Below, in pieces: positions 8,552-15,780 of a DNA stretch of 64,000 bases (position 1 is its first letter; the number at the start of each line of letters is the position of its first letter). The stretch is from an uncultured Clostridia bacterium (GTDB lineage Bacteria; Bacillota; Clostridia; Oscillospirales; CAG-272), in assembly GCA_947630625.1 (NCBI GenBank), contig CANRIL010000010.1:1-64000 (forward strand). Direction: 5' to 3'. The notes under the pieces were generated by a model. It was given only the letters and a program-made list of their open reading frames with translations. It ran no database searches and was not told the DNA's origin. The position numbers and the translations under genes were made by a program.

Positions 8552-9508
8552 ATGAACGACAAATTTGACATGTCCCACCTGATCTCGGAGAATCCCGCGT
8601 CCGGTCCGCTTGTAATCGCAAAGAACACCGGCGAAATCATCTACTGCAACGACGCGGCGCACATGATCTGCGCCGCGATCGTATGCGGGGCGGACGCTTT
8701 TACGCTGTTCCCGCCGCTGAAAGACGCGTACCGCGCTGCCCGCGCGAACGGGGAGCGCTCATTCAGGCTGCGCGAGCCGGGAGCGCTCGTCGGCTGGCTT
8801 ATCGCCGACCTCACATTTGACGACACGGAAAACATTATCAAGCTGTTCCCGATGCAGAGTCGCGAGGTATTGCACGTCGATTATGCGGAGGCAGCCCGCG
8901 AATTTGCCGACCTTTCAAAAACCGACCCCAACCCGCGCCGCGTCTCAGAGCTTTATGAAGTGCTCACTTCGTCCGACGGCGTATTTTTGCGCGGTCATGA
9001 GGTCGCGCCGCGCGATTTTGCCGAACTAATCAACGGCTTTTTCAATTCGGCTCTGCCAAAAATGCGCACGATAGGTCAGACGCTCGTCCTCAATATCGAC
9101 GATTCCGTCCTCCCCGGCGCGCTCATCTGCAGCGACATATACACTTTCGAGCTGATCCTTTCGGCGCTTGCGTCAGCGCTCGGATACACGACAAAAACGG
9201 GCGTCACCGTTACGGCTTCGCACACGGAGGACTTCGCCGTCGTGACGATGTGCGCCGAGAAAAGAGACGCCGTTGACATAAGAGACGCCGCCTCGTTCGG
9301 TCCGCATTCGTCCGACGTGCTCTTTGCCGAAACGCTTGCCCGCGTTACCGGAAGCGAGCTCACCCTCTCCTCAGACGGCAAGCTCGTCACTTTTACGCTC
9401 CGCGTTCCGGCACGCAATTATTATCCGGAATGGCTCAAGAACGGCGCGTGGGACGTTTTCTTCATCGAAACGTCCGCGAACGTCGCCGCCCACCTGATAA
9501 TAGAGTGA
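8552..9508 (+). CDS. PAS-like protein with degenerate GHKL ATPase fold
   Basis: A 318-residue soluble protein. Residues about 15-75 resemble a PAS domain (GPLVIAKNTGEIIYCNDAAHMI). The second half (about 165-295) has the layout of a histidine-kinase ATPase domain: IGQTLVLNIDDSVLPGALICSDIYTFELILSALASALG in the place of the N box, then strands and SELTLSSDGKLVTFTLRVP. The catalytic N, G1 and G2 residues are not recognisable and no phospho-acceptor His stands out, so this may be an inactive or scaffold homologue. GGGAG precedes the ATG by nine bases. It follows two exported proteins in the same direction. The assignment is tentative. Confidence 0.5.
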   Translation: MNDKFDMSHLISENPASGPLVIAKNTGEIIYCNDAAHMICAAIVCGADAFTLFPPLKDAYRAARANGERSFRLREPGALVGWLIADLTFDDTENIIKLFPMQSREVLHVDYAEAAREFADLSKTDPNPRRVSELYEVLTSSDGVFLRGHEVAPRDFAELINGFFNSALPKMRTIGQTLVLNIDDSVLPGALICSDIYTFELILSALASALGYTTKTGVTVTASHTEDFAVVTMCAEKRDAVDIRDAASFGPHSSDVLFAETLARVTGSELTLSSDGKLVTFTLRVPARNYYPEWLKNGAWDVFFIETSANVAAHLIIE

Positions 9509-9520
9509 CGATGACCACCG

Positions 9521-10063
9521 TCAGCAAAACAGCAGTATCACGAGCATTATCAGAAGCTCGTCGTCAGACCCGTTAAGCGCGAGGATCAGCGCTATTGAGC
9601 CGATAAGTATGTCTTCTGTCGTGATCCTTTGAAGAATCCCTGCCAGAATGCCGCCCGGCTGCTCCCTTGGACGAGCCGCAGCCGGGATCGCTTTAGTTGA
9701 TCCTTCCGGCGGCGCTGACATCGTATCCGATGTCGCCGGAGTCGGCGTTTTCGGCTGTTCGCCGAATTTCGGCGGCTCTATGTAGTCTTCCCTTGCGGGC
9801 GCGCGGACTTCGCTTTCGTCCGAGGGCGCTGAGGTGTCAGCCTCCGCGGCGGACTCGACCGCCGGCGTGCTCTCCTTGATCTCATCAAATACATACCCGC
9901 GCCGAAAAAGCTCCTCGGCGTGGCGCAGCGCTTCCCCGTCAGGATCGTATGACCGGCGGGCTCCGTCCGCAAAAAAAGCGTTACCGCTGTAACGCGGCGG
10001 AACTCTCATGCCGCCGTCGTCCTCACGAGGCGTCTCTTCCCCCCTTTTCCCGACATATACCAT
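9521..10063 (-). CDS. Hypothetical protein, probable spore-associated
   Basis: 180 residues. The N-terminal half contains aromatic and charged patches (RVPPRYSGNAFF, EELFRRGYVFDEI), the middle is Pro/Ala/Ser/Glu-rich and disordered, and the last 35 residues are strongly hydrophobic (EDILIGSIALILALNG then DDELLIMLVILLFC). The terminal GSDDELL motif between two hydrophobic runs resembles short hydrophobic proteins common in sporulating Clostridia. It is the last of three co-directed genes. The spore link is inference from resemblance and from the sporulation-type promoter ahead of the first gene. Confidence 0.55.
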   Translation of the reverse strand: MVYVGKRGEETPREDDGGMRVPPRYSGNAFFADGARRSYDPDGEALRHAEELFRRGYVFDEIKESTPAVESAAEADTSAPSDESEVRAPAREDYIEPPKFGEQPKTPTPATSDTMSAPPEGSTKAIPAAARPREQPGGILAGILQRITTEDILIGSIALILALNGSDDELLIMLVILLFC

Positions 10064-10109
10064 GTTCCATCACCTTTCTCATATATATCGTCTATGTATC
10101 GTCACTTTT

Positions 10110-10721
10110 TCAGCTCTGTCTGAACAGTCCAGAAAGCCTGTTGACCTGTACCATGGCGTCCGCCGCCGAGCGGCGCGAATCGGACAGAAACGGCCTTATC
10201 GCCAAGAGCAGATTTTCTCTTTGTGACTCGCGGCTTTCGTTTCTCACGTCAACGCCCGAACCTGTTTTATCCGTAAAATCGAATGCGCCCGCCGACGAAT
10301 CCCCGCCATTGTCCGCACCGAACAGCAGCGCGGCAGTATCGTCGTCGCCGCCTGTTTCCGCCCCGCCCGCAGCGGCGCTTACAATGCCGCCGTCGCTCAC
10401 GTCGGCAGTTGCGGCAGCTATATCGGCGGCAGGGTCTTCAAGCGGGGCTGAAACCTGTGCCGGCGGCTCTGATACGCTGGCGGTGTTATCTGCTCCCGTG
10501 CCTGTCATGACCGACAGCAGCGGCAGGATCCCCGGCAAAAGGTCGAGCAGCCCGCCTGTCGAAAGTATGCCGCCCCCTGACTGAGTCCCATTTTCCTTCG
10601 CACGGCGGGAGGCGCTGAACGCGGATATTCCCGCGATCAGCCCCTCGAGAATGACCGGATTTGACAGGAGCGCTCCGAGCGAATCAAATATAGGACGCAG
10701 ACTTCCGCGTTCCTCCGTCAT
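10110..10721 (-). CDS. Hypothetical protein, probable spore-associated
   Basis: 203 residues with folded ends and a long Ala/Gly/Ser/Asp-rich centre (about 85-155). The N-terminus contains LGALLSNPVILEGLIAGI and LLDLLPGILPLLSVM, short hydrophobic helices. The C-terminus, ENLLLAIRPFLSDSRRSAADAMVQVNRLSG, resembles the Leu-Leu-x-Ala-x-x-Pro-[FY]-Leu ending of small clostridial spore-surface proteins. Its start overlaps the end of the upstream gene by four bases, so the genes are translationally coupled. Function unknown. Confidence 0.55.
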   Translation of the reverse strand: MTEERGSLRPIFDSLGALLSNPVILEGLIAGISAFSASRRAKENGTQSGGGILSTGGLLDLLPGILPLLSVMTGTGADNTASVSEPPAQVSAPLEDPAADIAAATADVSDGGIVSAAAGGAETGGDDDTAALLFGADNGGDSSAGAFDFTDKTGSGVDVRNESRESQRENLLLAIRPFLSDSRRSAADAMVQVNRLSGLFRQS

Positions 10722-10939
10722 TTTCCGTTCCTTTTATATGATTCGATGATCTCCGTCGCGCGCCTTATATCCCCGTCCGTCAGAGACGAGAGCGCGGAAC
10801 GCAGCTTCGAAAGATCCTGCGGACGCTTTACGCCGGAAAGGTTGACGCCGCTTTGACCTGCGATCATCTGCACTGTCCGCCAGAGCTGATCGTCGTTCTG
10901 CTTCAACAGTCTGTCTACAGTTGCCTTATCAATTTTCAT
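10718..10939 (-). CDS. Small hypothetical protein, first gene of coat-like operon
   Basis: A 73-residue basic, helical protein starting at the ATG at 10939, preceded by GAGG eight bases upstream; the frame extends further but without a ribosome-binding site. The sequence runs KIDKATVDRLLKQNDDQLW, then SGVNLSGVKRPQDLSKLRSAL and a final helix ITEIIESYKRNGK-like. The repeated L/I spacing suggests a three-helix bundle. No function is recognised. It overlaps the next gene by four bases. Confidence 0.6.
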   Translation of the reverse strand: MKIDKATVDRLLKQNDDQLWRTVQMIAGQSGVNLSGVKRPQDLSKLRSALSSLTDGDIRRATEIIESYKRNGK

Positions 10940-10956
10940 ATAAGAACCTCGCTTTT

Positions 10957-11014
10957 TATACTTGTTCGGCAGCGCCTGACGGCGATGCCTTTTGGTTTCC
11001 CGATAACAAGTATA
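10957..11014 (-). repeat. Inverted repeat in the leader of the coat-like operon
   Basis: TATACTTGTT (10957-10966) and AACAAGTATA (11005-11014) are perfect complements over 10 bases. Between them lies a second hairpin, GGCA-GCC-tgac-GGC-TGCC (10968-10990). On the minus strand the left arm overlaps the SigK-like -10 and the right arm ends just before the ribosome-binding site of the first gene. Confidence 0.65.
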
Positions 11015-11034
11015 TGCTGAACAATTCATAATGT
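11008..11034 (-). promoter_or_regulatory. Candidate SigK-type promoter
   Basis: On the minus strand AC (11034-11033), exactly 16 bases, then CATATACTT (11016-11008) fits the SigK pattern AC-N16-CATAnnnTA except for the last base. Short sporulation promoters are easy to match by chance; the support is the spore-like character of the three genes below it. Confidence 0.4.
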
Positions 11035-11058
11035 ACCCGAAAACAGGAGTTTTTTAAA

Positions 11059-11544
11059 ATGAAGCTGCTCGTCTTTTCCGACTCGCACGGCTCGACTTTC
11101 GCGATGAGAGAAGCGCTGAGACGCGTCCGCGATGTCGATTACGTCATACACGCCGGCGACGGCGCGCCCGATTTATTCCCGATCGCTCAGGAATTCAGCG
11201 TCACGCCCACCGCCGTCCGCGGAAACTGCGACCTCGCCGCCTCCCTCCCGCTCGAAGAGACGCTGACGGTCGAGGGCACGCGTGTCCTCATCGTGCACGG
11301 TCACAGATACGGCGTAAAATTTTCATTCGCGCAGCTGATCGCAGATGCAAGGCGGCGCTCATTCGACCTCGTCATTTTCGGGCATACGCACGAACGGTGC
11401 GAGCAGTACGTCCCGGCGGAAAACGGCCTTCCCGCCGTGTATCTCTTCAATCCGGGTACGGCGCGCGCCGGAGATTTCGGCGTCATAGATATCAGGGGCA
11501 AAAATATTCTTATGAGCCACGGCTCAGTTTACGATATAGGGTGA
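11059..11544 (+). CDS. YfcE/MJ0936-type metallophosphoesterase
   Basis: A 161-residue calcineurin-like phosphodiesterase. All metal-binding motifs are present: FSDSHG (residues 6-11), HAGDG (33-37), GNCD (56-59), VHGHRYG (about 76-82) and FGHTHE (about 106-111), ending with a typical FNPGTAR. The family hydrolyses phosphodiester bonds in small substrates with Mn2+ or Ni2+; the physiological substrate is unknown. AGGAG lies upstream of the ATG. The stop overlaps the ribosome-binding site of the next gene. Confidence 0.9.
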   Translation: MKLLVFSDSHGSTFAMREALRRVRDVDYVIHAGDGAPDLFPIAQEFSVTPTAVRGNCDLAASLPLEETLTVEGTRVLIVHGHRYGVKFSFAQLIADARRRSFDLVIFGHTHERCEQYVPAENGLPAVYLFNPGTARAGDFGVIDIRGKNILMSHGSVYDIG

Positions 11545-11550
11545 TTTGAT

Positions 11551-12582
11551 TTGACTGTTTACGAAGCGCTCAGGTACCACATGGGAAAGTACCGCAAAAT
11601 GACGCCGCAGGATACGGTGAAATTGCTGTATCAAAGCGAATTCGGCGGCGGACACATGATATCGGATAAAGAAAGTGCGCGGCAGTATCTCTTGCGTGAG
11701 CTCGCCGATCTACAAAAGACCGAAAAACCGCCGACGACGGAACAGCTCGGCGACGGCGCGGCGCGCATCAACCTCGCCTCCCTCCCCGCCGGGCTCTCGG
11801 CAGACACGCTCTTCTCGATCTTCTTCGAAAGCGTGCCGCTTTTCCGCAAACGGGAGGACATGTTCGAAAAAAAGCTCGCGCTTCCGCTCTCCCTGATCGA
11901 GGACGGGACGGCGCCCTTCACGCTTTATGAATATAACGCGTATCTCGAACGTTACTTTCGCGCAGGCGGCGGAGCCGTGCATCATTCGCTCGCCTATTCG
12001 TCCGCGTACCGTCCTTCATACCGCGTCGTCCATAAAACGTTTTCAGACGCGATAGATGTCTTCTCCCGCATCGACAGCCTGCTCGCGGGCGGCATGCGCG
12101 GCTTTGCCGTCTCTGTTGACGGGCGGTGCGGCTCAGGTAAATCAACGCTTGCCTCGCGCCTTGCCGCCGTTTACGGCTGCGGAGTCGTCCACGCGGACGA
12201 TTATTATCTTCCGTTTTCCGAGCGGCATGGTCAGCTCGGAAATCTCGACGCCGAGCGGATGCGGCGCGAGCTTTCGCCCGACGGCGGCAAAATCATATCG
12301 CGCGCATACGACCCGCACACCGGCGCGTTTGTCCGCGAAACCGAAATTGCGACAGAACCGTTTTTCGTAGTCGAGGGCTCATATTCTACATTTGCCGATC
12401 ACAATATATCATTCGCGCTCCGCATATTTGTCACCACAGACAAGGACGAGCAGAAAAGGCGCATATCGGCGCGGTGTCCCGACAAGGCGTCCGATTATTC
12501 GCGGATATGGATCCCGGCGGAAGAAGAGTATTTCAAAAAATACAGCGTCGAGACGAACGCGGATATAGTCGTCGCCACATAA
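11551..12582 (+). CDS. Uridine-kinase-like P-loop kinase with N-terminal domain
   Basis: 343 residues starting with TTG at 11551, with GGTGAT seven bases upstream overlapping the stop of the preceding gene. Residues 1-150 form a separate domain with a conserved-looking opening (YHMGKYRKMTPQDTVKLLYQSEFGGGH) and no recognised family. Residues 180-343 are a P-loop kinase: Walker A DGRCGSGKSTLA, then VVHADDYYLPF in the position of the substrate-binding Asp of uridine kinases, RAYDPHTG, EGSYST and the lid RISARCPDK. Substrate is unknown and need not be a nucleoside. A strong terminator follows. Confidence 0.75.
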   Translation: MTVYEALRYHMGKYRKMTPQDTVKLLYQSEFGGGHMISDKESARQYLLRELADLQKTEKPPTTEQLGDGAARINLASLPAGLSADTLFSIFFESVPLFRKREDMFEKKLALPLSLIEDGTAPFTLYEYNAYLERYFRAGGGAVHHSLAYSSAYRPSYRVVHKTFSDAIDVFSRIDSLLAGGMRGFAVSVDGRCGSGKSTLASRLAAVYGCGVVHADDYYLPFSERHGQLGNLDAERMRRELSPDGGKIISRAYDPHTGAFVRETEIATEPFFVVEGSYSTFADHNISFALRIFVTTDKDEQKRRISARCPDKASDYSRIWIPAEEEYFKKYSVETNADIVVAT

Positions 12583-12605
12583 AAAAGCAGCCGATATAAA
12601 AAAGT

Positions 12606-12645
12606 CCGTGCCGAAACTTTTCCAAAAAAGTTTCGGCACGGTTTT
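12606..12645 (+). terminator. Rho-independent terminator
   Basis: CCGTGCCGAAACTTTT (12606-12621) pairs perfectly with AAAAGTTTCGGCACGG (12626-12641), followed by TTTT. It ends the phosphodiesterase-kinase transcript. Confidence 0.9.
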
Positions 12646-12726
12646 ATATCATATTCTTTTCATGTTTGCCGCGCGGTTTTTTGAGACAGAATATGTACAG
12701 AAAATAAAATGAAAGGCAGCGAAAAC

Positions 12727-13539
12727 ATGAACGGAAATTTCAGCAGAACGGCAGCGGCGGCGCTTCTCGCCGCGATGATGCTGTTCTCTCTTCTCGCCCT
12801 CTCCCCGCGCGCAAGCGCCGCATACGACGACCTGCGCCCCTATAATTGGTATGTCGTCCGCAAAAAAGACCATACCCAGCCGCCCGCCGACCCGAATATG
12901 GCATTCATCGAAAAGCTCGGCGGCATCTACGTCGACAAAAAGCACGGCGACGACAACGCCGAGAAAGTCCTCTATCTCACATTCGATGCAGGTTACGAAA
13001 ACGGAAACGTCGCCCGCATTCTCGACACGCTGAAGGAAAAGGACGTTCACGGCGCGTTCTTCATCCTCGGCAACATGATCGAACGCTTCCCCGACCTCGT
13101 GCTACGCATGCGCGATGAGGGACATCTTGTGTGCAACCACACATACACCCACAACGACATGTCCACAGTCGCGGACGAGGCAGAATTTTCAGCCGAGCTC
13201 TGCCGTCTCTCGGACGCATATCACACGCTGACCGGCGACGAGATGCCGAAATATTACCGACCGCCCGAAGGCAGATTCTGTGAACGCAACCTTAAGTTTG
13301 CGCAGTCGATGGGATACAAGACCGTGTTTTGGAGCTTCGCATACGCGGACTGGGACAACAATAAGCAGCCCTCGCGCGAATACGCGATAGGCAAAATCTG
13401 CGACAACCTTCATAACGGCGCCGTAATACTTCTGCACCCCACGTCTAAGACAAACGCCGATATTCTCGGCGAGATAATAGACAAATGCCGTGCAGAGGGA
13501 TACCGCTTCGGCACCCTCGATGAGATATGTTCCGGCTGA
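12727..13539 (+). CDS. pdaA: Delta-lactam-biosynthetic de-N-acetylase
   Basis: A 270-residue secreted polysaccharide deacetylase closest to PdaA, which with CwlD makes muramic delta-lactam in the spore cortex. The signal peptide runs to about residue 31 (SPRASAA). The mature part begins YNWYVVRKKD as in PdaA, and the catalytic region reads YLTFDAGYENGN; PdaA proteins carry a changed residue at the second Asp of the usual TFDDG, here Ala. GHLVCNHTYTH gives the metal His pair, and YYRPPEGRFCERN, VFWSFAYADW and ILLHPTSK complete the fold. Start chosen at 12727 with AAAGG upstream; an ATG six codons earlier is possible. cwlD is in the same window. The end overlaps the next deacetylase gene by 13 bases. 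Confidence 0.9.
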   Translation: MNGNFSRTAAAALLAAMMLFSLLALSPRASAAYDDLRPYNWYVVRKKDHTQPPADPNMAFIEKLGGIYVDKKHGDDNAEKVLYLTFDAGYENGNVARILDTLKEKDVHGAFFILGNMIERFPDLVLRMRDEGHLVCNHTYTHNDMSTVADEAEFSAELCRLSDAYHTLTGDEMPKYYRPPEGRFCERNLKFAQSMGYKTVFWSFAYADWDNNKQPSREYAIGKICDNLHNGAVILLHPTSKTNADILGEIIDKCRAEGYRFGTLDEICSG

Positions 13540-14387
13540 AGCTGACGGCGGTAATCGCCGCCGTCATTGCAGTATGCTCAACATTTTCCCCCGCAAGCGG
13601 CGCGCCAAGCGCGGTAAATGCTCCGGCGACTCAGTGTTTTTCAAACGCGGCAACCGCCCCGGCAGTGCCATACTTTTCAAATGCGTCGTGCGGTTCATGC
13701 GTTTCGTCGGCGTGCGGCGGAGCCTGCGCATATGTCTCTTCATCCTCCGCGTCCGTCTGGCGTGGGGGAGATGTCTTCGCCGGATGCGGAGAAAAAGCCG
13801 TCGCGCTCACATTTGACGACGGACCGCACCCGCACATCACAGACAAAATTTTAGCCGTACTCGAAAAGTACGGCGTCAAGGCGACTTTTTTTGAGATCGG
13901 GCGAAACGTGCGCCTCTATCCGGAGGTGACATCGCGCGTCATCGCCGCCGGGCACGAGGTCGGCAACCACACGGATTCGCACGCGTTTCTGCGCGGATTT
14001 TCGACGGAACACGTCGAAAACGAGATAATGTCCGCAGACGACGCGATATCAGATGTCTGCGAATATGAAACGCATTTCCTCCGCCCGCCGGGAGGCATAT
14101 ATGACAGCGCCGTCGTCGAGGCGTCATCAGACGAAGAAAAGGTCATCGCACTCTGGACGATAGACACGCTCGACTGGAACCATCGAAGCTGCAAAGGCAT
14201 AACCGACGAAGTCCTGACCCACGTCAAGGGTGGGGACATCATCCTCATGCACGACTATGTTTCCGGCGAATCACATACCGTGGAGGCGCTTGAAATAATA
14301 ATCCCGGAGCTTTTGTCGCGCGGATATACGTTTGTGACGCTCTCCGATATGTACCTCAACTGGCAGACTGCCGGCTCCGGCGGCTGA
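13527..14387 (+). CDS. Secreted polysaccharide deacetylase (NodB domain)
   Basis: 286 residues: signal peptide (about 1-25), a linker rich in Ala, Ser and Cys (six cysteines between about 35 and 75), then a NodB domain. Catalytic motifs are intact: LTFDDGPHPH, GHEVGNHTDSH, LRPPGGIYD, LDWN and ILMHD. It should remove N-acetyl groups from peptidoglycan or another amino-sugar polymer. The ATG lies 13 bases inside the end of pdaA in another frame, so the two deacetylases are translationally coupled. The Cys-rich linker is unusual and could form disulfides. Confidence 0.88.
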   Translation: MFRLKLTAVIAAVIAVCSTFSPASGAPSAVNAPATQCFSNAATAPAVPYFSNASCGSCVSSACGGACAYVSSSSASVWRGGDVFAGCGEKAVALTFDDGPHPHITDKILAVLEKYGVKATFFEIGRNVRLYPEVTSRVIAAGHEVGNHTDSHAFLRGFSTEHVENEIMSADDAISDVCEYETHFLRPPGGIYDSAVVEASSDEEKVIALWTIDTLDWNHRSCKGITDEVLTHVKGGDIILMHDYVSGESHTVEALEIIIPELLSRGYTFVTLSDMYLNWQTAGSGG

Positions 14388-14397
14388 CATTACCGCG

Positions 14398-14988
14398 TCA
14401 CCGCGGGGGAGCTTGCAGCATTTTCATGAAATCCGAATCGATTATCGCGCATACGCCGACCGTTTTATATTCATCGCCGAGCAGCAGCGAATCGCGATAT
14501 GTGCCCTCATACGTCATACCGACTTTCTCCATAACGCGGCGGCTCCTGTCGTTGCCTATCATATATCTGCACTCGATCCTGTGCAGTCCGAGGCGGAGAA
14601 ATCCGAAACGCATGACCTCAAAAAGCGCCTCGGCGGCGATCCCGCGCCCCCAGTACGCGGGGTTGAGCACGTAACCGCATTCGGCGGAATTGTTCTCCTC
14701 CGAAAACCGCGTAAATCCGCACGTCCCTATCATCTTTGCATCCGGGCGGTATACGACGCCCCAGTCGTAAAACGTCCCCTCGTCATATTTGCGCGACAAA
14801 TACGAGAGATAGCGCGCTGTATATCGCTTATCCGGATGCGGCGACCACGTCAGGAATCTTGTGACACTCGTCAGCTTCGAATACTCAAACATGTCGTCAA
14901 CGTCCGTGCGGAACATGCGCCGCAGCATAAGTCTGTCCGTGTAAAGAACGGGCATGCGTCTGAAAACGCGCCGTATATCTTCCCTCAC
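14398..14988 (-). CDS. GNAT N-acetyltransferase, RimJ/RimL type
   Basis: 196 residues with the order typical of RimJ-like enzymes: LYTDRLMLRRMFRTDVDDMFEY at the N-terminus, IGTCGFTRF (core strand), AECGYVLNPAYWGRGIAAEAL carrying the acetyl-CoA loop (RGIA, a variant of R/Q-x-x-G-x-A), LHRIECRYMIGNDRSRRVMEKVGM and a short C-terminal strand. Substrate unknown: ribosomal protein, amino acid or antibiotic are all possible. It is convergent with the deacetylase gene with only ten bases between stops. Confidence 0.85.
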   Translation of the reverse strand: MREDIRRVFRRMPVLYTDRLMLRRMFRTDVDDMFEYSKLTSVTRFLTWSPHPDKRYTARYLSYLSRKYDEGTFYDWGVVYRPDAKMIGTCGFTRFSEENNSAECGYVLNPAYWGRGIAAEALFEVMRFGFLRLGLHRIECRYMIGNDRSRRVMEKVGMTYEGTYRDSLLLGDEYKTVGVCAIIDSDFMKMLQAPPR

Positions 14989-15082
14989 ATAATCACCCCC
15001 GAACCGTCTCTACAATTATATATTCGCAGGGCAGCGAAATCAACCCCAAAAGGCAGTTTTTTTCGTTTTTTCGCTTTTCCCG

Positions 15083-15111
15083 TTGATATGTCGGGCTTTT
15101 TGTGGTAAAAT
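15083..15111 (+). promoter_or_regulatory. SigA-type promoter
   Basis: TTGATA at 15083-15088 and TAAAAT at 15106-15111 with a 17-base spacer, upstream of the small membrane protein and the DUF624 gene. Confidence 0.7.
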
Positions 15112-15193
15112 CATAAAAACGGTTCCGCGAATAGACAAAGAAGATGCGTCATATACTCGGTTATGGAAAATGTTTTTTCTGAGGATGATGTTT

Positions 15194-15754
15194 ATGACCG
15201 CGGACAATATAGCAGCAAAGCCACGTTTTTCCGTTCCCGCGCCAATAATGAGCGCACTTTTGGTGATCCTGCCGACAATTCTCGGCATAGGAGCCGGAGT
15301 CGCTGTGCTCACGCATTACGGGGAACTCCCCGGCGCGCTCGCGAACGCGTCTGCCGGATACGGCGAGCTTTTCCATCGTACATATTCTCTCGCTGACGCG
15401 TTTCTGACGGCGACCGCCATATCCCGCGCCGACATCGCGATTCTCTTTGTCTCGATGCTGTTCCGGTATATGGACGGGACGTGCGCCCTCACCGCCGCCG
15501 CTCTCTTTTTGCGAAGTGCGGCTGTATGCCTCGCGGTTTCGGCGTCGCTTTCGTCGCCGCTTGCGTCGTCGTCGCTTTTGGCGGGGGCTGCCGCTTTGAT
15601 GATCTTGCTTTTTTGCGCTCTGCTCTCGCGCGGGCGCGATCTGAAACCCACACTGAAGGACCGCCTGACATCTGTCGCCGGGACATCCGTCGCTGCCGGA
15701 GCCGTCATCGCGGTCAGAACTGCGCTTCTGCTTGCGGGAGCGCTTCTTGCCTGA
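15194..15754 (+). CDS. Hypothetical membrane protein
   Basis: 186 residues from the ATG at 15194 (GAGG nine bases ahead; ATG codons at 15185 and 15188 are alternatives). Five hydrophobic segments are visible, starting with IMSALLVILPTILGIGAGVAVL, then a loop with Tyr and His residues, and a C-terminal hairpin. Size and topology recall SpoIIM, but I see no specific SpoIIM motif and do not claim it. It lies 26 bases before the DUF624 gene and probably shares its transcript. Confidence 0.6.
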   Translation: MTADNIAAKPRFSVPAPIMSALLVILPTILGIGAGVAVLTHYGELPGALANASAGYGELFHRTYSLADAFLTATAISRADIAILFVSMLFRYMDGTCALTAAALFLRSAAVCLAVSASLSSPLASSSLLAGAAALMILLFCALLSRGRDLKPTLKDRLTSVAGTSVAAGAVIAVRTALLLAGALLA

Positions 15755-15780
15755 TTCAAATAAAAAAAGGAAGTCCGGAT

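Noticed and set aside
15083-15193. N-terminal extension of the small membrane protein from 15083
   Set aside because: The first codon (TTG) is the -35 element of the promoter; the ATG at 15194 has the ribosome-binding site.
15194-15754. SpoIIM assignment for the small membrane protein
   Set aside because: Only size and number of membrane segments agree; no specific sequence match was seen.
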